Under the pieces are notes generated by a model, which saw nothing but the letters and a program-made list of their open reading frames with translations, was not told the DNA's origin and ran no database searches. Below are positions 1 through 8,301 of a stretch of DNA of 64,000 nt, one piece after another. Both the position numbers and the translations under genes were made by a program. Source of the stretch: Chryseobacterium sp. (GTDB lineage: Bacteria > Bacteroidota > Bacteroidia > Flavobacteriales > Weeksellaceae); contig JAPUEB010000044.1 in NCBI GenBank assembly GCA_027492795.1, forward strand, positions 62,001 through 126,000, in the 5' to 3' direction. Numbering within the stretch: the stretch's first letter is position 1; each line of letters opens with the position of its first letter.

Positions 1-16
1 AAATTTGCAAAACTAA

Positions 17-385
17 ATGGCAAAGAGATTTCAAATATTTTTGATGATTCTTGCTTTGGGGTTTTTCGTAATTCCGAAGCAGGTTTTCTTTGCACAAACC
101 ACAGAAATGTCTTGTTGCACCAATACATCCGAAAAAGATTGCTGCAATAAAGACACAAAAAAAGACCAAAAAAAGCCTTGCCACGACAGCAAGAAAAACT
201 CGTGTAACGATTGTACAACTTGCCACTCCTGTCACGCAAGTTTCATTGCTTTTGGTTTAAATGGCACAACAAATCAATCGGAAGCTTCCACTTTCGCTTT
301 TTCAAAAAAGGAAAATTTCAATTATCGCGCTCCCGAAATTCAGGAAGCCGTTACAAAAATTTGGCAACCGCCAAAAATAGGTTAA
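17..385 (+). CDS. Cys-rich secreted putative metal-binding protein
   Basis: This 122-residue protein has a hydrophobic N-terminal signal segment (about residues 5-26) followed by a short Cys/Lys-rich region. Nine cysteines fall between residues 33 and 72, including CC pairs at 33-34 and 42-43 and a CxxCxxCxxC array at 63-72 with interleaved His, which looks like a soft-metal ligand cluster. No enzyme domain is recognised. The gene lies 99 bp upstream of, and on the same strand as, a TonB-dependent receptor with two metal-binding-type domains, so a role in periplasmic metal (copper or similar) handling is inferred from context. The window starts inside its probable promoter: bases 1-8 fit the end of a TAnnTTTG box. 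A real gene is likely because of its signal peptide and conserved context; the function is a guess. Confidence 0.7.
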   Translation: MAKRFQIFLMILALGFFVIPKQVFFAQTTEMSCCTNTSEKDCCNKDTKKDQKKPCHDSKKNSCNDCTTCHSCHASFIAFGLNGTTNQSEASTFAFSKKENFNYRAPEIQEAVTKIWQPPKIG

Positions 386-484
386 TCTAATTTTTTACAG
401 CTAAAAATGGGTCTTTTCGGAAGAATTCCGGGAAGTTCTATGCTGAAATTCAATTTTTAAAAAATTATTTTTAACTTATTTAAA

Positions 485-3184
485 ATGAAATCATTACATA
501 AATATTTAGTAATCTCCTTCTTATTTTTCGCTAATTTTATTTTCGCTCAAACCACAAAAACTGAAGTTTGGGTAAATGGTGACTGCGGAATGTGCAAAGA
601 ACGCATCGAAACAAACGCCAAAAAAACAGGAGCCAATTTTGCAGAGTGGAATTCCGAAACCAAAATGCTTTCTTTAGAATTTGAGGCAGCAAAAACTTCT
701 ATCGATCAAATTTTGAAAAAAATTGCAGAAGTTGGCCATGACAACGAGAAATATAAAGCAACACAAAAGGTTTACGATCAACTTCCGGGTTGTTGCCATT
801 ACGACAGAGCCGAATCTGCCCCGGAAATGAAAACTACCGAACTTATTCCTACAAAAAAAGCTGAAAATCAATTTTATGTAAAAGGAAACTGTGGTTCTTG
901 TAAAACAAGAATTGAAGCAGCCGCAAAAGAAGCAGGTGCAGAAATGGCTGTTTGGGACGCAGATTCACAGTTGGTAACTTTACATTTTAATGCTGCAAAA
1001 ACTTCTGCCGACCTAATTTTGAAAAAAATTGCAGAAGTAGGTCACGACAACGAAAAATATAAAGCCCCTGAAGAAGTTTATAAAAATCTCCCAGGTTGTT
1101 GTCTTTATCCTCGAGATATTCCTGTAAGTGCAAAAAATCCTTTGGTTCATCATGAAGAAGACGAAGCTAAACCATCATCTACGGATTCTAGAATCGCGAA
1201 AAGAGAGCAAATGCTTCAAAACGAGGAGCATTACAACAAATCTATTGAAGGAGTAACCATCACAAAAACACAAGAAGCTACTGCATTAAGCAGAAAATCA
1301 GCGGATTTAACCTTCAATATCGGCGGAAAAGAATTGCTGAAAGCCGCTTGTTGCAACCTATCTGAAAGTTTTGAAACCAACGCAACTGTCGATGTTTCCT
1401 ACAGCAATGCAGTTACTGGAACGAAGCAACTGAAAATGTTGGGTTTAGACCAAAAATATACGGCTTTAACCAAAGAATTATTGCCTGAAATTCGTGGTTT
1501 GGCTTCAGCTTATGGTTTAAATTTTATTCCTGGAAGATGGATTGGCGGAATTCAGCTTACCAAAGGCGGAAGCACCGTAACGAACGGTTATGAAAGCATT
1601 ACCGGACAAATCAATACAGAATTATTGAAATTCAACGGAAAACCAGAAACGACGCTCAATCTTTTTGCAGACATTAATGCAAGAACGGAAGCCAATATAA
1701 CCCATGTTTCTGCACTTTCGGACCATTGGAGCCAATCAATTTTGCTGCACGGAAACGGAACTTTGGTAAAAATGGACAGCAATAATGACGGTTTTCTGGA
1801 TCAACCTGTCGGAAATCAGCTCAACGCAACTTACCTCCTGAATTACAGCGATTTGGAACACACAGGTTGGGCAACACATTTTGGAATTAATTTTCTACAA
1901 GACAAAAGAAAAGCCGGACAAATGGATTACAATTGGCAAAAACCTCAAGTTTTACAAGACAAATATGGCGTTGGAATCGATATTTCACGTTTCCAAGTTT
2001 GGAACAAAACCGGACACGTTTTTAAAGGGAAACCCTACCAAAGTATTGGCTGGATGAACCAGTTTACGTATCATCAACAGGACAGTTTCTTCGGTTGGAG
2101 AGATTATTTTGGGAAACAAAAAACGTTTTATTCCAACTTAATTTTTGAAAGTATTTTGGGAAATACCAACCACAAATACAAAACCGGAGCAAGTTTTTTA
2201 TACGACAATTACAACGAAGATATTTTGGGAATGAATTGGCAAAGAACCGAAACCGTTCCTGGAATTTTCGCAGAATACACCTTAACAGGATTGAAATACA
2301 CTTTGGTAGCGGGAGCAAGAGCGGATTTTCACAATTTGGCAGGAACTCAATTCACGCCAAGATTGAATTTTAAATATGATTTTGCTCCGAAAACCATTTT
2401 AAGGCTTTCGGCGGGAAGAGGCTTCAGAACTGCGAATATTTTTGCGGAAAGTCAGGGATATTTTGCTTCGAGCAGACAAATTGAAATTCATCAAAACGGT
2501 GGAAAAATTTATGGTTTGAAACCCGAAATCGCTTGGAATTACGGCGCAAGTTTACAACAGGAATTCAATGTTTTTGGAAGAAAATCAACCGTAGTTGCCG
2601 ATTTTTTCAGAACGGATTTTCAAGACCAAGTTTTGGTAGATTTGGACAAATCGCCACAAAAAATGGTTTTTTACAACCTCAACGGAAAATCTTTTGCCAA
2701 CAGTTTTCAAACGCAGTGGGATTTTTCGCCCGTCAAAAATTTTGATGTGAGAATGGCTTACAAATACTACGATGTTCAGGCTGATTACGAGGATGGAAAG
2801 CGTGAAATTCCTTTTATGGCGAAAAACAGGGGATTTTTGAACTTGGCTTATGCAACAACGAAAAATGAAAAAGGCGGATTTTGGACTTTCGATACGACAT
2901 TAAATTTGGTTGGAAAACAAAAGCTCCCAAATACCAAAACCAATCCTGCCGAGTTCCAACTTCCTGAATATTCCGATGGTTATTCCACGTTGAATGCACA
3001 AATTGCGAAAAACGTAAACGATAAAGTGAGAATTTATGTCGGTGGAGAAAATTTAACTGGAACGACGCAGAAAAACCCAATAATAGACGCGAAAAATCCT
3101 TTTGGAAATTATTTTGACGGCGGAATGGTTTATGCACCAATTATGCCTGCGAATTTTTATTTCGGGCTTGATGTTAAGTTTTAG
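485..3184 (+). CDS. TonB-dependent receptor with two N-terminal HMA-like domains
   Basis: The 899-residue protein starts with a signal peptide ending near FAQ (residues 20-22). Two tandem heavy-metal-associated-like domains follow, each with a CGxCKxRIE motif (Cys34/Cys37 and Cys136/Cys139) and each closing with LPGCC (about 100-104 and 202-206). The two units are very similar even at DNA level (around 690-760 and 990-1060), suggesting a recent tandem duplication. The plug domain lies at about 255-385 (with GYESITGQI), and the remaining region to about 899 is rich in alternating aromatic beta-strands, as in an outer-membrane barrel ending in F. Such receptors take up ligands across the outer membrane with TonB energy. 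The usual carboxypeptidase-like N-terminal domain appears to be replaced by the HMA pair. Copper or another soft metal is the probable ligand, inferred only from the Cys motifs and the upstream Cys-rich gene. Confidence 0.85.
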   Translation: MKSLHKYLVISFLFFANFIFAQTTKTEVWVNGDCGMCKERIETNAKKTGANFAEWNSETKMLSLEFEAAKTSIDQILKKIAEVGHDNEKYKATQKVYDQLPGCCHYDRAESAPEMKTTELIPTKKAENQFYVKGNCGSCKTRIEAAAKEAGAEMAVWDADSQLVTLHFNAAKTSADLILKKIAEVGHDNEKYKAPEEVYKNLPGCCLYPRDIPVSAKNPLVHHEEDEAKPSSTDSRIAKREQMLQNEEHYNKSIEGVTITKTQEATALSRKSADLTFNIGGKELLKAACCNLSESFETNATVDVSYSNAVTGTKQLKMLGLDQKYTALTKELLPEIRGLASAYGLNFIPGRWIGGIQLTKGGSTVTNGYESITGQINTELLKFNGKPETTLNLFADINARTEANITHVSALSDHWSQSILLHGNGTLVKMDSNNDGFLDQPVGNQLNATYLLNYSDLEHTGWATHFGINFLQDKRKAGQMDYNWQKPQVLQDKYGVGIDISRFQVWNKTGHVFKGKPYQSIGWMNQFTYHQQDSFFGWRDYFGKQKTFYSNLIFESILGNTNHKYKTGASFLYDNYNEDILGMNWQRTETVPGIFAEYTLTGLKYTLVAGARADFHNLAGTQFTPRLNFKYDFAPKTILRLSAGRGFRTANIFAESQGYFASSRQIEIHQNGGKIYGLKPEIAWNYGASLQQEFNVFGRKSTVVADFFRTDFQDQVLVDLDKSPQKMVFYNLNGKSFANSFQTQWDFSPVKNFDVRMAYKYYDVQADYEDGKREIPFMAKNRGFLNLAYATTKNEKGGFWTFDTTLNLVGKQKLPNTKTNPAEFQLPEYSDGYSTLNAQIAKNVNDKVRIYVGGENLTGTTQKNPIIDAKNPFGNYFDGGMVYAPIMPANFYFGLDVKF

Positions 3185-3460
3185 GAGCGTGAATAGTGAA
3201 TTTTGCTTCGCAAGTGAATAGCGAATTATAAAAATAGCCACGAATTCAAGAATATTTTTTTCATTCGTGCATTCTCGGCAAAGTTCCTGAACTTCGAAAG
3301 TATGCCACGAAGTGGCACTATCATCAGCAAAGGGTGAAGCCCTTTGATAAATGCAAACGTTATTTTATGAAGCCACGAAGTGGCGAAATCCTTTCTGAAG
3401 TATTAAAATATCAGTCTTTATCAAACCTTCAAGGTTTTGAAAACCTTGAAGGTTTCTGAA
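3185..3460. repeat. repeat-dense spacer with composite palindromes
   Basis: The spacer after the receptor gene contains no convincing ORF but is packed with short palindromes. There is a GCCACGAATTC...ATTCGTGC pair (3237-3279), two copies of the perfect palindrome GCCACGAAGTGGC (3304-3316 and 3372-3384), and CAAAGGG/CCCTTTG arms (3328-3346). It ends in a 16-bp perfect inverted repeat with a 1-base loop, AAACCTTCAAGGTTTT (3423-3438, 3440-3455), whose arms are each themselves nearly palindromic. A sibling of the last element sits at 11993-12025. Confidence 0.75.
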
Positions 3461-3464
3461 AAAC

Positions 3465-3498
3465 AAAAAGGAGTTCAAAAAATCGAACTCCTTTTTTT
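3465..3498. terminator. bidirectional intrinsic terminator
   Basis: Perfect 12-bp arms AAAAAGGAGTTC (3465-3476) and GAACTCCTTTTT (3485-3496) with an 8-base loop and T/A tracts on both sides. It lies between the convergent receptor gene and the L,D-transpeptidase-like gene and can serve both. Confidence 0.85.
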
Positions 3499-3520
3499 AT
3501 CAATTATTTGAAAAAAAATC

Positions 3521-4282
3521 TTAAGATTTCAGCCATTGTGACGAATTCAGGTAGTTTTGGTCGGGATAATAAATAAACAAAACATTTTTCCCTTTTATTG
3601 TATTGATAATCGGCTGCGTCAATTCTCTTGGAACGGCAGGACAACCCCAACTTCTCCCAATTCTTTTGTGCTGTTTTGCAAAATCTTCGCTTACATAATC
3701 TGCGCCGTGCATTACGATGGAACGTTGTAGAGCGCGGTCATTAAAACCTTCATCCATTCCCAAAAGTTTCAGCGAATAGCCGTTTTCTCCATCATAAGTG
3801 GTATCTGTAATAAAAAAACCAAGGCTCGATTGCAGGGAACTTTCTGTATTTGAAAATTTTTCCGCAAATTCTTCACCTGTATTTTTTCCGTGCGCAACAA
3901 GGGTGTTGAAAAGAACTTCCCCATTTTCAGTGTTAATTACCCAAAGTCTTTTCAAATTAGAGGAAAGCGAAAAATCGCAAACCGTCAATAATTTTGTGGC
4001 TTCATCTATTTTTCCTGCTTTTTTCAAATTTTGAAAACCTTTTAAGGCTTTTTCAAAAACATCGAATTTCAGGATATTTTTGCCTTCAAAATTAATTTTT
4101 TGGTAAAGATTTTCTGCTGCGGAAAGTGTTTTTTCGACTTTTAAATCTGCAAATTCAGGTTTTACTATAGTTGCAGCAGTATCTGAAATTTTAGTGGAAG
4201 TGTTTGCAATTTTTTTATCGGAGGAAATGTAAGAAGTCGCTACTGCGAAGGTTACACCAAGCGCAACAATTAATTTTTTCAT
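3521..4282 (-). CDS. murein L,D-transpeptidase catalytic domain protein (YkuD_2-like)
   Basis: This 253-residue protein has an N-terminal export signal (about residues 1-20) and a C-terminal L,D-transpeptidase-type core. His192 in MHGADYVS and Cys214 in GRSWGCPAV are the expected catalytic pair of the YkuD_2 (PF13645-like) branch that is common in Flavobacteriia. Enzymes of this fold make or remodel 3-3 peptidoglycan cross-links, or anchor proteins, in the periplasm; which of these this one does is not known from sequence. The region between the signal and the core (about 30-110) is helical and unassigned. It is a single-gene unit with a terminator at 3465-3498 and a TAnnTTTG box at 4315-4322 on its strand. 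Confidence 0.85.
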   Translation of the reverse strand: MKKLIVALGVTFAVATSYISSDKKIANTSTKISDTAATIVKPEFADLKVEKTLSAAENLYQKINFEGKNILKFDVFEKALKGFQNLKKAGKIDEATKLLTVCDFSLSSNLKRLWVINTENGEVLFNTLVAHGKNTGEEFAEKFSNTESSLQSSLGFFITDTTYDGENGYSLKLLGMDEGFNDRALQRSIVMHGADYVSEDFAKQHKRIGRSWGCPAVPRELTQPIINTIKGKNVLFIYYPDQNYLNSSQWLKS

Positions 4283-4314
4283 CTAATATATTATGTTAAA
4301 TTCATTTGGTGGGT

Positions 4315-4322
4315 CAAATTTA
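4315..4322 (-). promoter_or_regulatory. Bacteroidota -7 box for the L,D-transpeptidase gene
   Basis: TAAATTTG on the minus strand matches the Bacteroidota -7 consensus TAnnTTTG and lies 33 bp before the start codon. No clear -33 TTTG is present at the expected distance. Confidence 0.4.
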
Positions 4323-4380
4323 TAAAAACATCAATATCAGAGAATTAAATTAGAAAAGTTTAACGAAAATTTATGAAAGT

Positions 4381-4674
4381 TTAACGAAATCTATCTCCAA
4401 AAAACCATAACGCTGCTACTACAAAAACATTGAAGAGACTGTTGAGAAAAACAGGCAATACACTCCTTCTATGTTTGGGTATAAACATCACAATTGCAGA
4501 ATAGACGAAGAAAACAACCGACAAAAGCATCGCTGGAATTGTAAGCATTTCATGAAAAACTTGAACAATTTCAAATTGAAAAAACTTTGGATAAAAATAA
4601 CTTAAAACCAAATAAACCATAAACGCTGCACAAGCCAACGCAATGTATTTTAAAGCTTTATGAAAATCAACCAT
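4381..4674 (-). CDS. small integral membrane protein, unknown function
   Basis: A protein of about 97 residues with three predicted membrane segments (roughly residues 9-27, 43-63 and 77-93) and a charged loop KHRRS between the last two. An upstream GTG exists, but the ATG at 4674 gives a normal start with a charged N-terminus. It begins 11 bp after the msrB stop and is on the same strand, so it is probably cotranscribed with msrB. No family is recognised. A functional link to methionine sulfoxide repair is possible but rests only on adjacency. Confidence 0.6.
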   Translation of the reverse strand: MVDFHKALKYIALACAAFMVYLVLSYFYPKFFQFEIVQVFHEMLTIPAMLLSVVFFVYSAIVMFIPKHRRSVLPVFLNSLFNVFVVAALWFFGDRFR

Positions 4675-4685
4675 CACTTATTTGT

Positions 4686-5210
4686 TTATTTATCCGGTTC
4701 GAAATCTAAAGATAGAGAATTCATACAAAATCTTACACCTGTTGGTTCCGGACCGTCATTAAAAACGTGACCAAGATGCGAATCGCAGCGCTTGCACAAA
4801 ACTTCAATTCGTTCCATTCCGTGCGAAGAATCTCGGCGGTAAATGACGCCATTTTTGTCCGCCTCAAAAAAACTTGGCCATCCACAAGTGGAAGCAAATT
4901 TCGAGGTGGAATGAAAAAGATGATTGCCGCAAACCGCGCAATAATATTCCCCTTTTACATCAAATTCATTGTATTTTCCGGTGTGAGGTCGCTCTGTTGC
5001 GGCTTCTCTTGCAACCGCATACAAATCCGAAAATAAAATTTTCTTCCATTCTTCATTACTTACAGAAAGTGCCGATTTGTCGGTTCGAGAGTAATATGGA
5101 TTGTTTTTTGATGATTGATTTTCCATAACGGTAGATTTTACAGGTTTTTGCGTCTGCGAACAGGTTTGCAGAAAAATAAATACGAAAACTAAACTTGAAA
5201 ACTTAAACAT
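4686..5210 (-). CDS. msrB: peptide-methionine (R)-S-oxide reductase, lipoprotein form
   Basis: MsrB reduces methionine-R-sulfoxide in proteins. The SelR domain shows both zinc CxxC pairs (CAVC and CKRC), the GWPSFF and HLGHVF motifs, and the catalytic Cys in RFCMNS near the C-terminus. The start at 5210 gives an N-terminus with a lipobox ending LQTC, so the enzyme is probably exported and lipid-anchored, acting in the envelope. The longer reading frame from 5231 would begin inside an intergenic repeat copy (5215-5236), which argues against it. No MsrA domain is fused and none is nearby in the window. Confidence 0.92.
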   Translation of the reverse strand: MFKFSSLVFVFIFLQTCSQTQKPVKSTVMENQSSKNNPYYSRTDKSALSVSNEEWKKILFSDLYAVAREAATERPHTGKYNEFDVKGEYYCAVCGNHLFHSTSKFASTCGWPSFFEADKNGVIYRRDSSHGMERIEVLCKRCDSHLGHVFNDGPEPTGVRFCMNSLSLDFEPDK

Positions 5211-5214
5211 TTTT

Positions 5215-5428
5215 TTAACCACAAAAGTCACAAAAGAATTTTGAATGCATAAAGTTATACAAAAGAAAACAAAAGTTTAAAAAATCAAAGATTTTTATTT
5301 TGTGAAGTTTTAAAAACTTAAAATATATTGACAGTTTGTTTTAAATCACGATTATGTGAACTTCATACCCGAAATCAGTTCCATCTTTCATGAAAAATAT
5401 TTAAACTTTTGTGACTTTTGTGGTTTAA
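5215..5428. repeat. CACAAAAG inverted-repeat element, copy 1
   Basis: Ends are CCACAAAAGTCACAAAAG at 5219-5236 and its reverse complement at 5406-5423, each extended by TTAA-type bases, bounding about 210 bp. The interior holds AAAAAATCAAAGATTTTT, which recurs near 6818-6842. The element fills the spacer between divergent msrB and the DUF445 gene. There is no ORF inside. Confidence 0.7.
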
Positions 5429-5465
5429 GAACTTATTGTGGTTTTAAAAATACTAAATTTGTGTG

Positions 5466-6710
5466 ATGACCGATTACGAGAAAAAACAACAGCTTCGGAA
5501 ATACAAAATGTTCGCAACAGGACTTTTCGTTTTGATGTGCGTGATTTTTGTTTTGATGACTTATTTTCAGAAATACCATCACTTTGGAGGCTGGGTTGGC
5601 TACGTTCGTGCTTTTGCGGAAGCCGGAATGGTGGGAGCTTTAGCCGATTGGTTTGCGGTGACGGCGCTTTTTCATCATCCTTTGGGTTTGAAAATTCCGC
5701 ACACCAATTTAATTCAGAATAAAAAGGACCAAATCGGCGATAATCTTGGGAATTTCGTGGTGGAAAACTTTCTAGCTCCACAAAATATCCGTCCCTATAT
5801 TTTGAAATTAAAAGTGTCGCATTTTGTGGGAGATTGGCTTTCAAAACAGAGAAATCAGGAGCTTTTAATAAAAGAGACCGCAAATATTGTTACCGATATT
5901 TTACAAAAACTGGATGATGAAGCTGTGGTAAATTTCATCGCAAAAAAAGCGAAAGAAATGTCCGAAGATTTGAAAATCAACCAAATTGTAGGCAACGGAC
6001 TGGACTATATTTTAGAAAAAAACGACCATCAACGTTTGGTAACTTCGCTATCAAGACAAATAAAAGATTATGTTTTGAACAATCAGGAAATGGTTCGCGA
6101 ACGCGTTAAAAAAGAGAGTTTTGCGCTGATTCCGAAGTTTGTAGATGATGCTATTGCCGAAAAAATAACGAAAGGACTTTCCAAATATTTTGAGGAAGTG
6201 GAAAATAATTCAGAGCATTCTTTACGCCAAGAAATCACCAAAAAACTGTTTGATTTTTCTAAAGAATTAAAGGAAAACGAACAGTGGGAATCTGAATTTC
6301 AAAACATTAAAGACAGTTTTCTGAAGGAAGAAAAGTTGCAACAATATTCAAAAGACATTTGGAATTCAATTAAAAAATCGCTTACAAAGGAACTTTCGGA
6401 GGAAAATTCTGCCTTGAAAAATTATATCGCTAAAAACCTTGCCGAACTTTCCCAAAATCTACAAACCGACGAAAAATTACAATACAAAATCGACCATTGG
6501 ATTCGTGTTACGGCGTACAAATACATTCTGAAAAACACACATCAATTCGGCGATCTAATTTCTTCAACCGTTGGAAATTGGCAGGGAAAGGAACTTTCCA
6601 ACAAACTGGAATTGGAAGTTGGGAAAGATTTGCAGTTTATTCGTGTGAACGGAACTTTGGTTGGTGGTTTGGTTGGTTTGGTAATTTATACGGTGGCACA
6701 TTTTATTTGA
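5466..6710 (+). CDS. DUF445 family membrane-associated protein
   Basis: A protein of about 414 residues with an N-terminal membrane segment (about 14-33), the conserved GMVGALADWFAVTALFHHPLG region typical of DUF445, long amphipathic helices through the middle, and a C-terminal membrane segment (about 397-413). The family is widespread in bacteria and of unknown biochemical role. The ATG at 5466 is preferred over the in-frame GTG at 5463. A TAAATTTG box at 5454-5461 sits so close to the ATG that transcription from it would be nearly leaderless. Confidence 0.88.
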   Translation: MTDYEKKQQLRKYKMFATGLFVLMCVIFVLMTYFQKYHHFGGWVGYVRAFAEAGMVGALADWFAVTALFHHPLGLKIPHTNLIQNKKDQIGDNLGNFVVENFLAPQNIRPYILKLKVSHFVGDWLSKQRNQELLIKETANIVTDILQKLDDEAVVNFIAKKAKEMSEDLKINQIVGNGLDYILEKNDHQRLVTSLSRQIKDYVLNNQEMVRERVKKESFALIPKFVDDAIAEKITKGLSKYFEEVENNSEHSLRQEITKKLFDFSKELKENEQWESEFQNIKDSFLKEEKLQQYSKDIWNSIKKSLTKELSEENSALKNYIAKNLAELSQNLQTDEKLQYKIDHWIRVTAYKYILKNTHQFGDLISSTVGNWQGKELSNKLELEVGKDLQFIRVNGTLVGGLVGLVIYTVAHFI

Positions 6711-6754
6711 GTTGGAAGGTGGAAGATGGAAGATTAAATGTTTGCGTAAAGTTT

Positions 6755-6776
6755 TTAACCACAAAAGACACAAAAG
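6755..6776 (+). repeat. CACAAAAG repeat, single end
   Basis: One copy of CCACAAAAGACACAAAAG (6759-6776) follows the DUF445 gene. The AAAAAATCAAAGATTTTTT stretch around 6824-6842 matches the interior of the element at 5215-5428, so this looks like a partial or decayed member of the same family. Confidence 0.6.
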
Positions 6777-6852
6777 TTTTATTTAGATGGAACTGATTTC
6801 GTGTGAGCAGAGCACAAAAGTTTTAAAAAATCAAAGATTTTTTATGAGTTTC

Positions 6853-6975
6853 TGTCATTCTGAATGGAACGGAGTGAAATGAAGAATCTCTTTCTCAGAT
6901 TTTAGAACAGTTAAAGATTCTTCACTGCGCTACTGAACTTCCTTCGTAAAACTTCGTTTTATGTTCAGAATGACA
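6853..6975. repeat. inverted-repeat element TGTCATTCTGAA...TTCAGAATGACA
   Basis: Perfect 12-bp ends at 6853-6864 and 6964-6975 enclose about 100 bp containing a second inner pair, GAAGAATCT/AGATTCTTC. It fills the gap between the convergent DUF445 and pyrD genes. I see no ORF in it. Confidence 0.7.
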
Positions 6976-7000
6976 ACCCAAACTCTTCGGACTTCGGACT

Positions 7001-8026
7001 TCAAACTTCTGACTTTAAAATCTTCCGATTAATCTCATTAATCAACTCCGGACTTTCATAAATAAATCCCGTGTAAATCTGCACCAAACTTGCGCCGGCT
7101 TCCAGTTTTTCCAATGCATCTTCTGCGCTGTGAATTCCGCCAACGCCAATGATTGGAAATGATTTCTTTGATTTTTCAGAAAGATAGCGTATCACTTCTG
7201 TGCTTTTTTCACGAATGGGTTTTCCGGAAAGTCCGCCGTTTCCAATTTTTTCAAGGGTTTCTTTTGAAGTTTTCAAATGTTCTCGGGAAACAGAAGTGTT
7301 GGTCGCAATCACCCCATCGATTTTCGTTTCTGCAACCAGCTGAACGATTTCGTCTAATTGTCCGTGATTCAAATCGGGGGCAATTTTCAACAAAATTGGT
7401 CTTTGAATTTTTTTAGAATTATTGATTTTCTGAACTTCGGTGATGAGTTCTTTCAGATATTCCACATCATCGAGTTTGGCGTGACTTCCAACGTTCGGAC
7501 AACTAACATTCAGCACAAAATAATCAACGTAAGGATGAAGTCCTTCAAAACATTCCAAATAATCTGCGGTGTAATTTTCAGGTAAAGTTGCAGTGTTTTT
7601 CCCGATGTTTCCGCCGATGATGATTTTTCCTTTATTATTTTTGAGTTGCTGAATTGCGGCTTCCAAACCTTCATTGTTGAAGCCCATTCTATTGATGATT
7701 CCGCTGTCTTCAATCAAACGGAAAAGTCTTTTTTTCGGATTTCCGTATTGTGCTTTCGGCGTTACCGTCCCAATTTCTACGAATCCAAATCCCAAATCTG
7801 CCAATTCATTATAAAGCACCGCATTTTTATCAAAACCGGCAGCTAAACCAACGGGATTTTTAAATTTTAAGCCAAAAATTTCGCGTTCCAACCTTTTATC
7901 TTCCAACGGTTTCGGAAAAAATAATTTGGTAAAAAAACCGAAATTTTTTAAGGCAAAAAATGTAAAATGATGAACTTTTTCGGGGTCGAATTTGAAGAGA
8001 ATTGGGCGAATCAGAGATTTATACAT
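7001..8026 (-). CDS. pyrD: dihydroorotate dehydrogenase, class 2 type
   Basis: This 341-residue enzyme oxidises dihydroorotate to orotate in pyrimidine synthesis. The amphipathic N-terminal helices (about 1-45) and the [14 protein letters not shown] flavin-binding segment match membrane-bound, quinone-linked class 2 enzymes, as does the length. The active-site segment reads NVSCPN, with Cys where E. coli and human class 2 enzymes have the catalytic Ser (NxSSPN); Cys is the class 1 residue. C-terminal FMN phosphate motifs ([16 protein letters not shown]) are present. It is monocistronic, with a TAAATTTG box at 8043-8050 upstream. Confidence 0.93.
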   Translation of the reverse strand: MYKSLIRPILFKFDPEKVHHFTFFALKNFGFFTKLFFPKPLEDKRLEREIFGLKFKNPVGLAAGFDKNAVLYNELADLGFGFVEIGTVTPKAQYGNPKKRLFRLIEDSGIINRMGFNNEGLEAAIQQLKNNKGKIIIGGNIGKNTATLPENYTADYLECFEGLHPYVDYFVLNVSCPNVGSHAKLDDVEYLKELITEVQKINNSKKIQRPILLKIAPDLNHGQLDEIVQLVAETKIDGVIATNTSVSREHLKTSKETLEKIGNGGLSGKPIREKSTEVIRYLSEKSKKSFPIIGVGGIHSAEDALEKLEAGASLVQIYTGFIYESPELINEINRKILKSEV

Positions 8027-8042
8027 CGCAAAAAAGGTTTTA

Positions 8043-8050
8043 CAAATTTA
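8043..8050 (-). promoter_or_regulatory. Bacteroidota -7 box for pyrD
   Basis: TAAATTTG on the minus strand, 17 bp before the pyrD start codon. No clear -33 TTTG is seen at 19 bp. Confidence 0.4.
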
Positions 8051-8105
8051 CAGATTTTTATTGAAAGGTTTTTTGTGTATTTTTGTTCAAAAGATGACAT
8101 TTTTT

Positions 8106-8251
8106 TTAAACCACAAAAGTCACAAAAGCTTAAAAGTTTACAAATAACATCATTAAAGTAAAAATAAGATTTGCAAGAATACTTATTAGTACTTTTAAAA
8201 AAATTATTTATGGCTTTTATAATCAATTACTTTTGTGCCTTTTGTGGTTAA
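8106..8251. repeat. CACAAAAG inverted-repeat element, copy 2
   Basis: CCACAAAAGTCACAAAAG at 8111-8128 and the inverted end CTTTTGTGCCTTTTGTGG at 8230-8247 bound about 145 bp. Same family as 5215-5428, again occupying the spacer between divergently transcribed genes (pyrD and the DUF389 gene). Confidence 0.7.
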
Positions 8252-8301
8252 TATTTAGTTTTTGTTATGTATTAAAGTATTTTTGTTATAAATGAAGATA
8301 A

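Noticed and set aside
3185-3520. CRISPR-like array from short repeats after the receptor gene
   Set aside because: The repeats are different palindromes with irregular spacing, not direct repeats with uniform spacers.
5211-5231. Longer MsrB start
   Set aside because: The first codons would lie in a dispersed intergenic repeat, and the shorter start already gives a clean lipoprotein signal.
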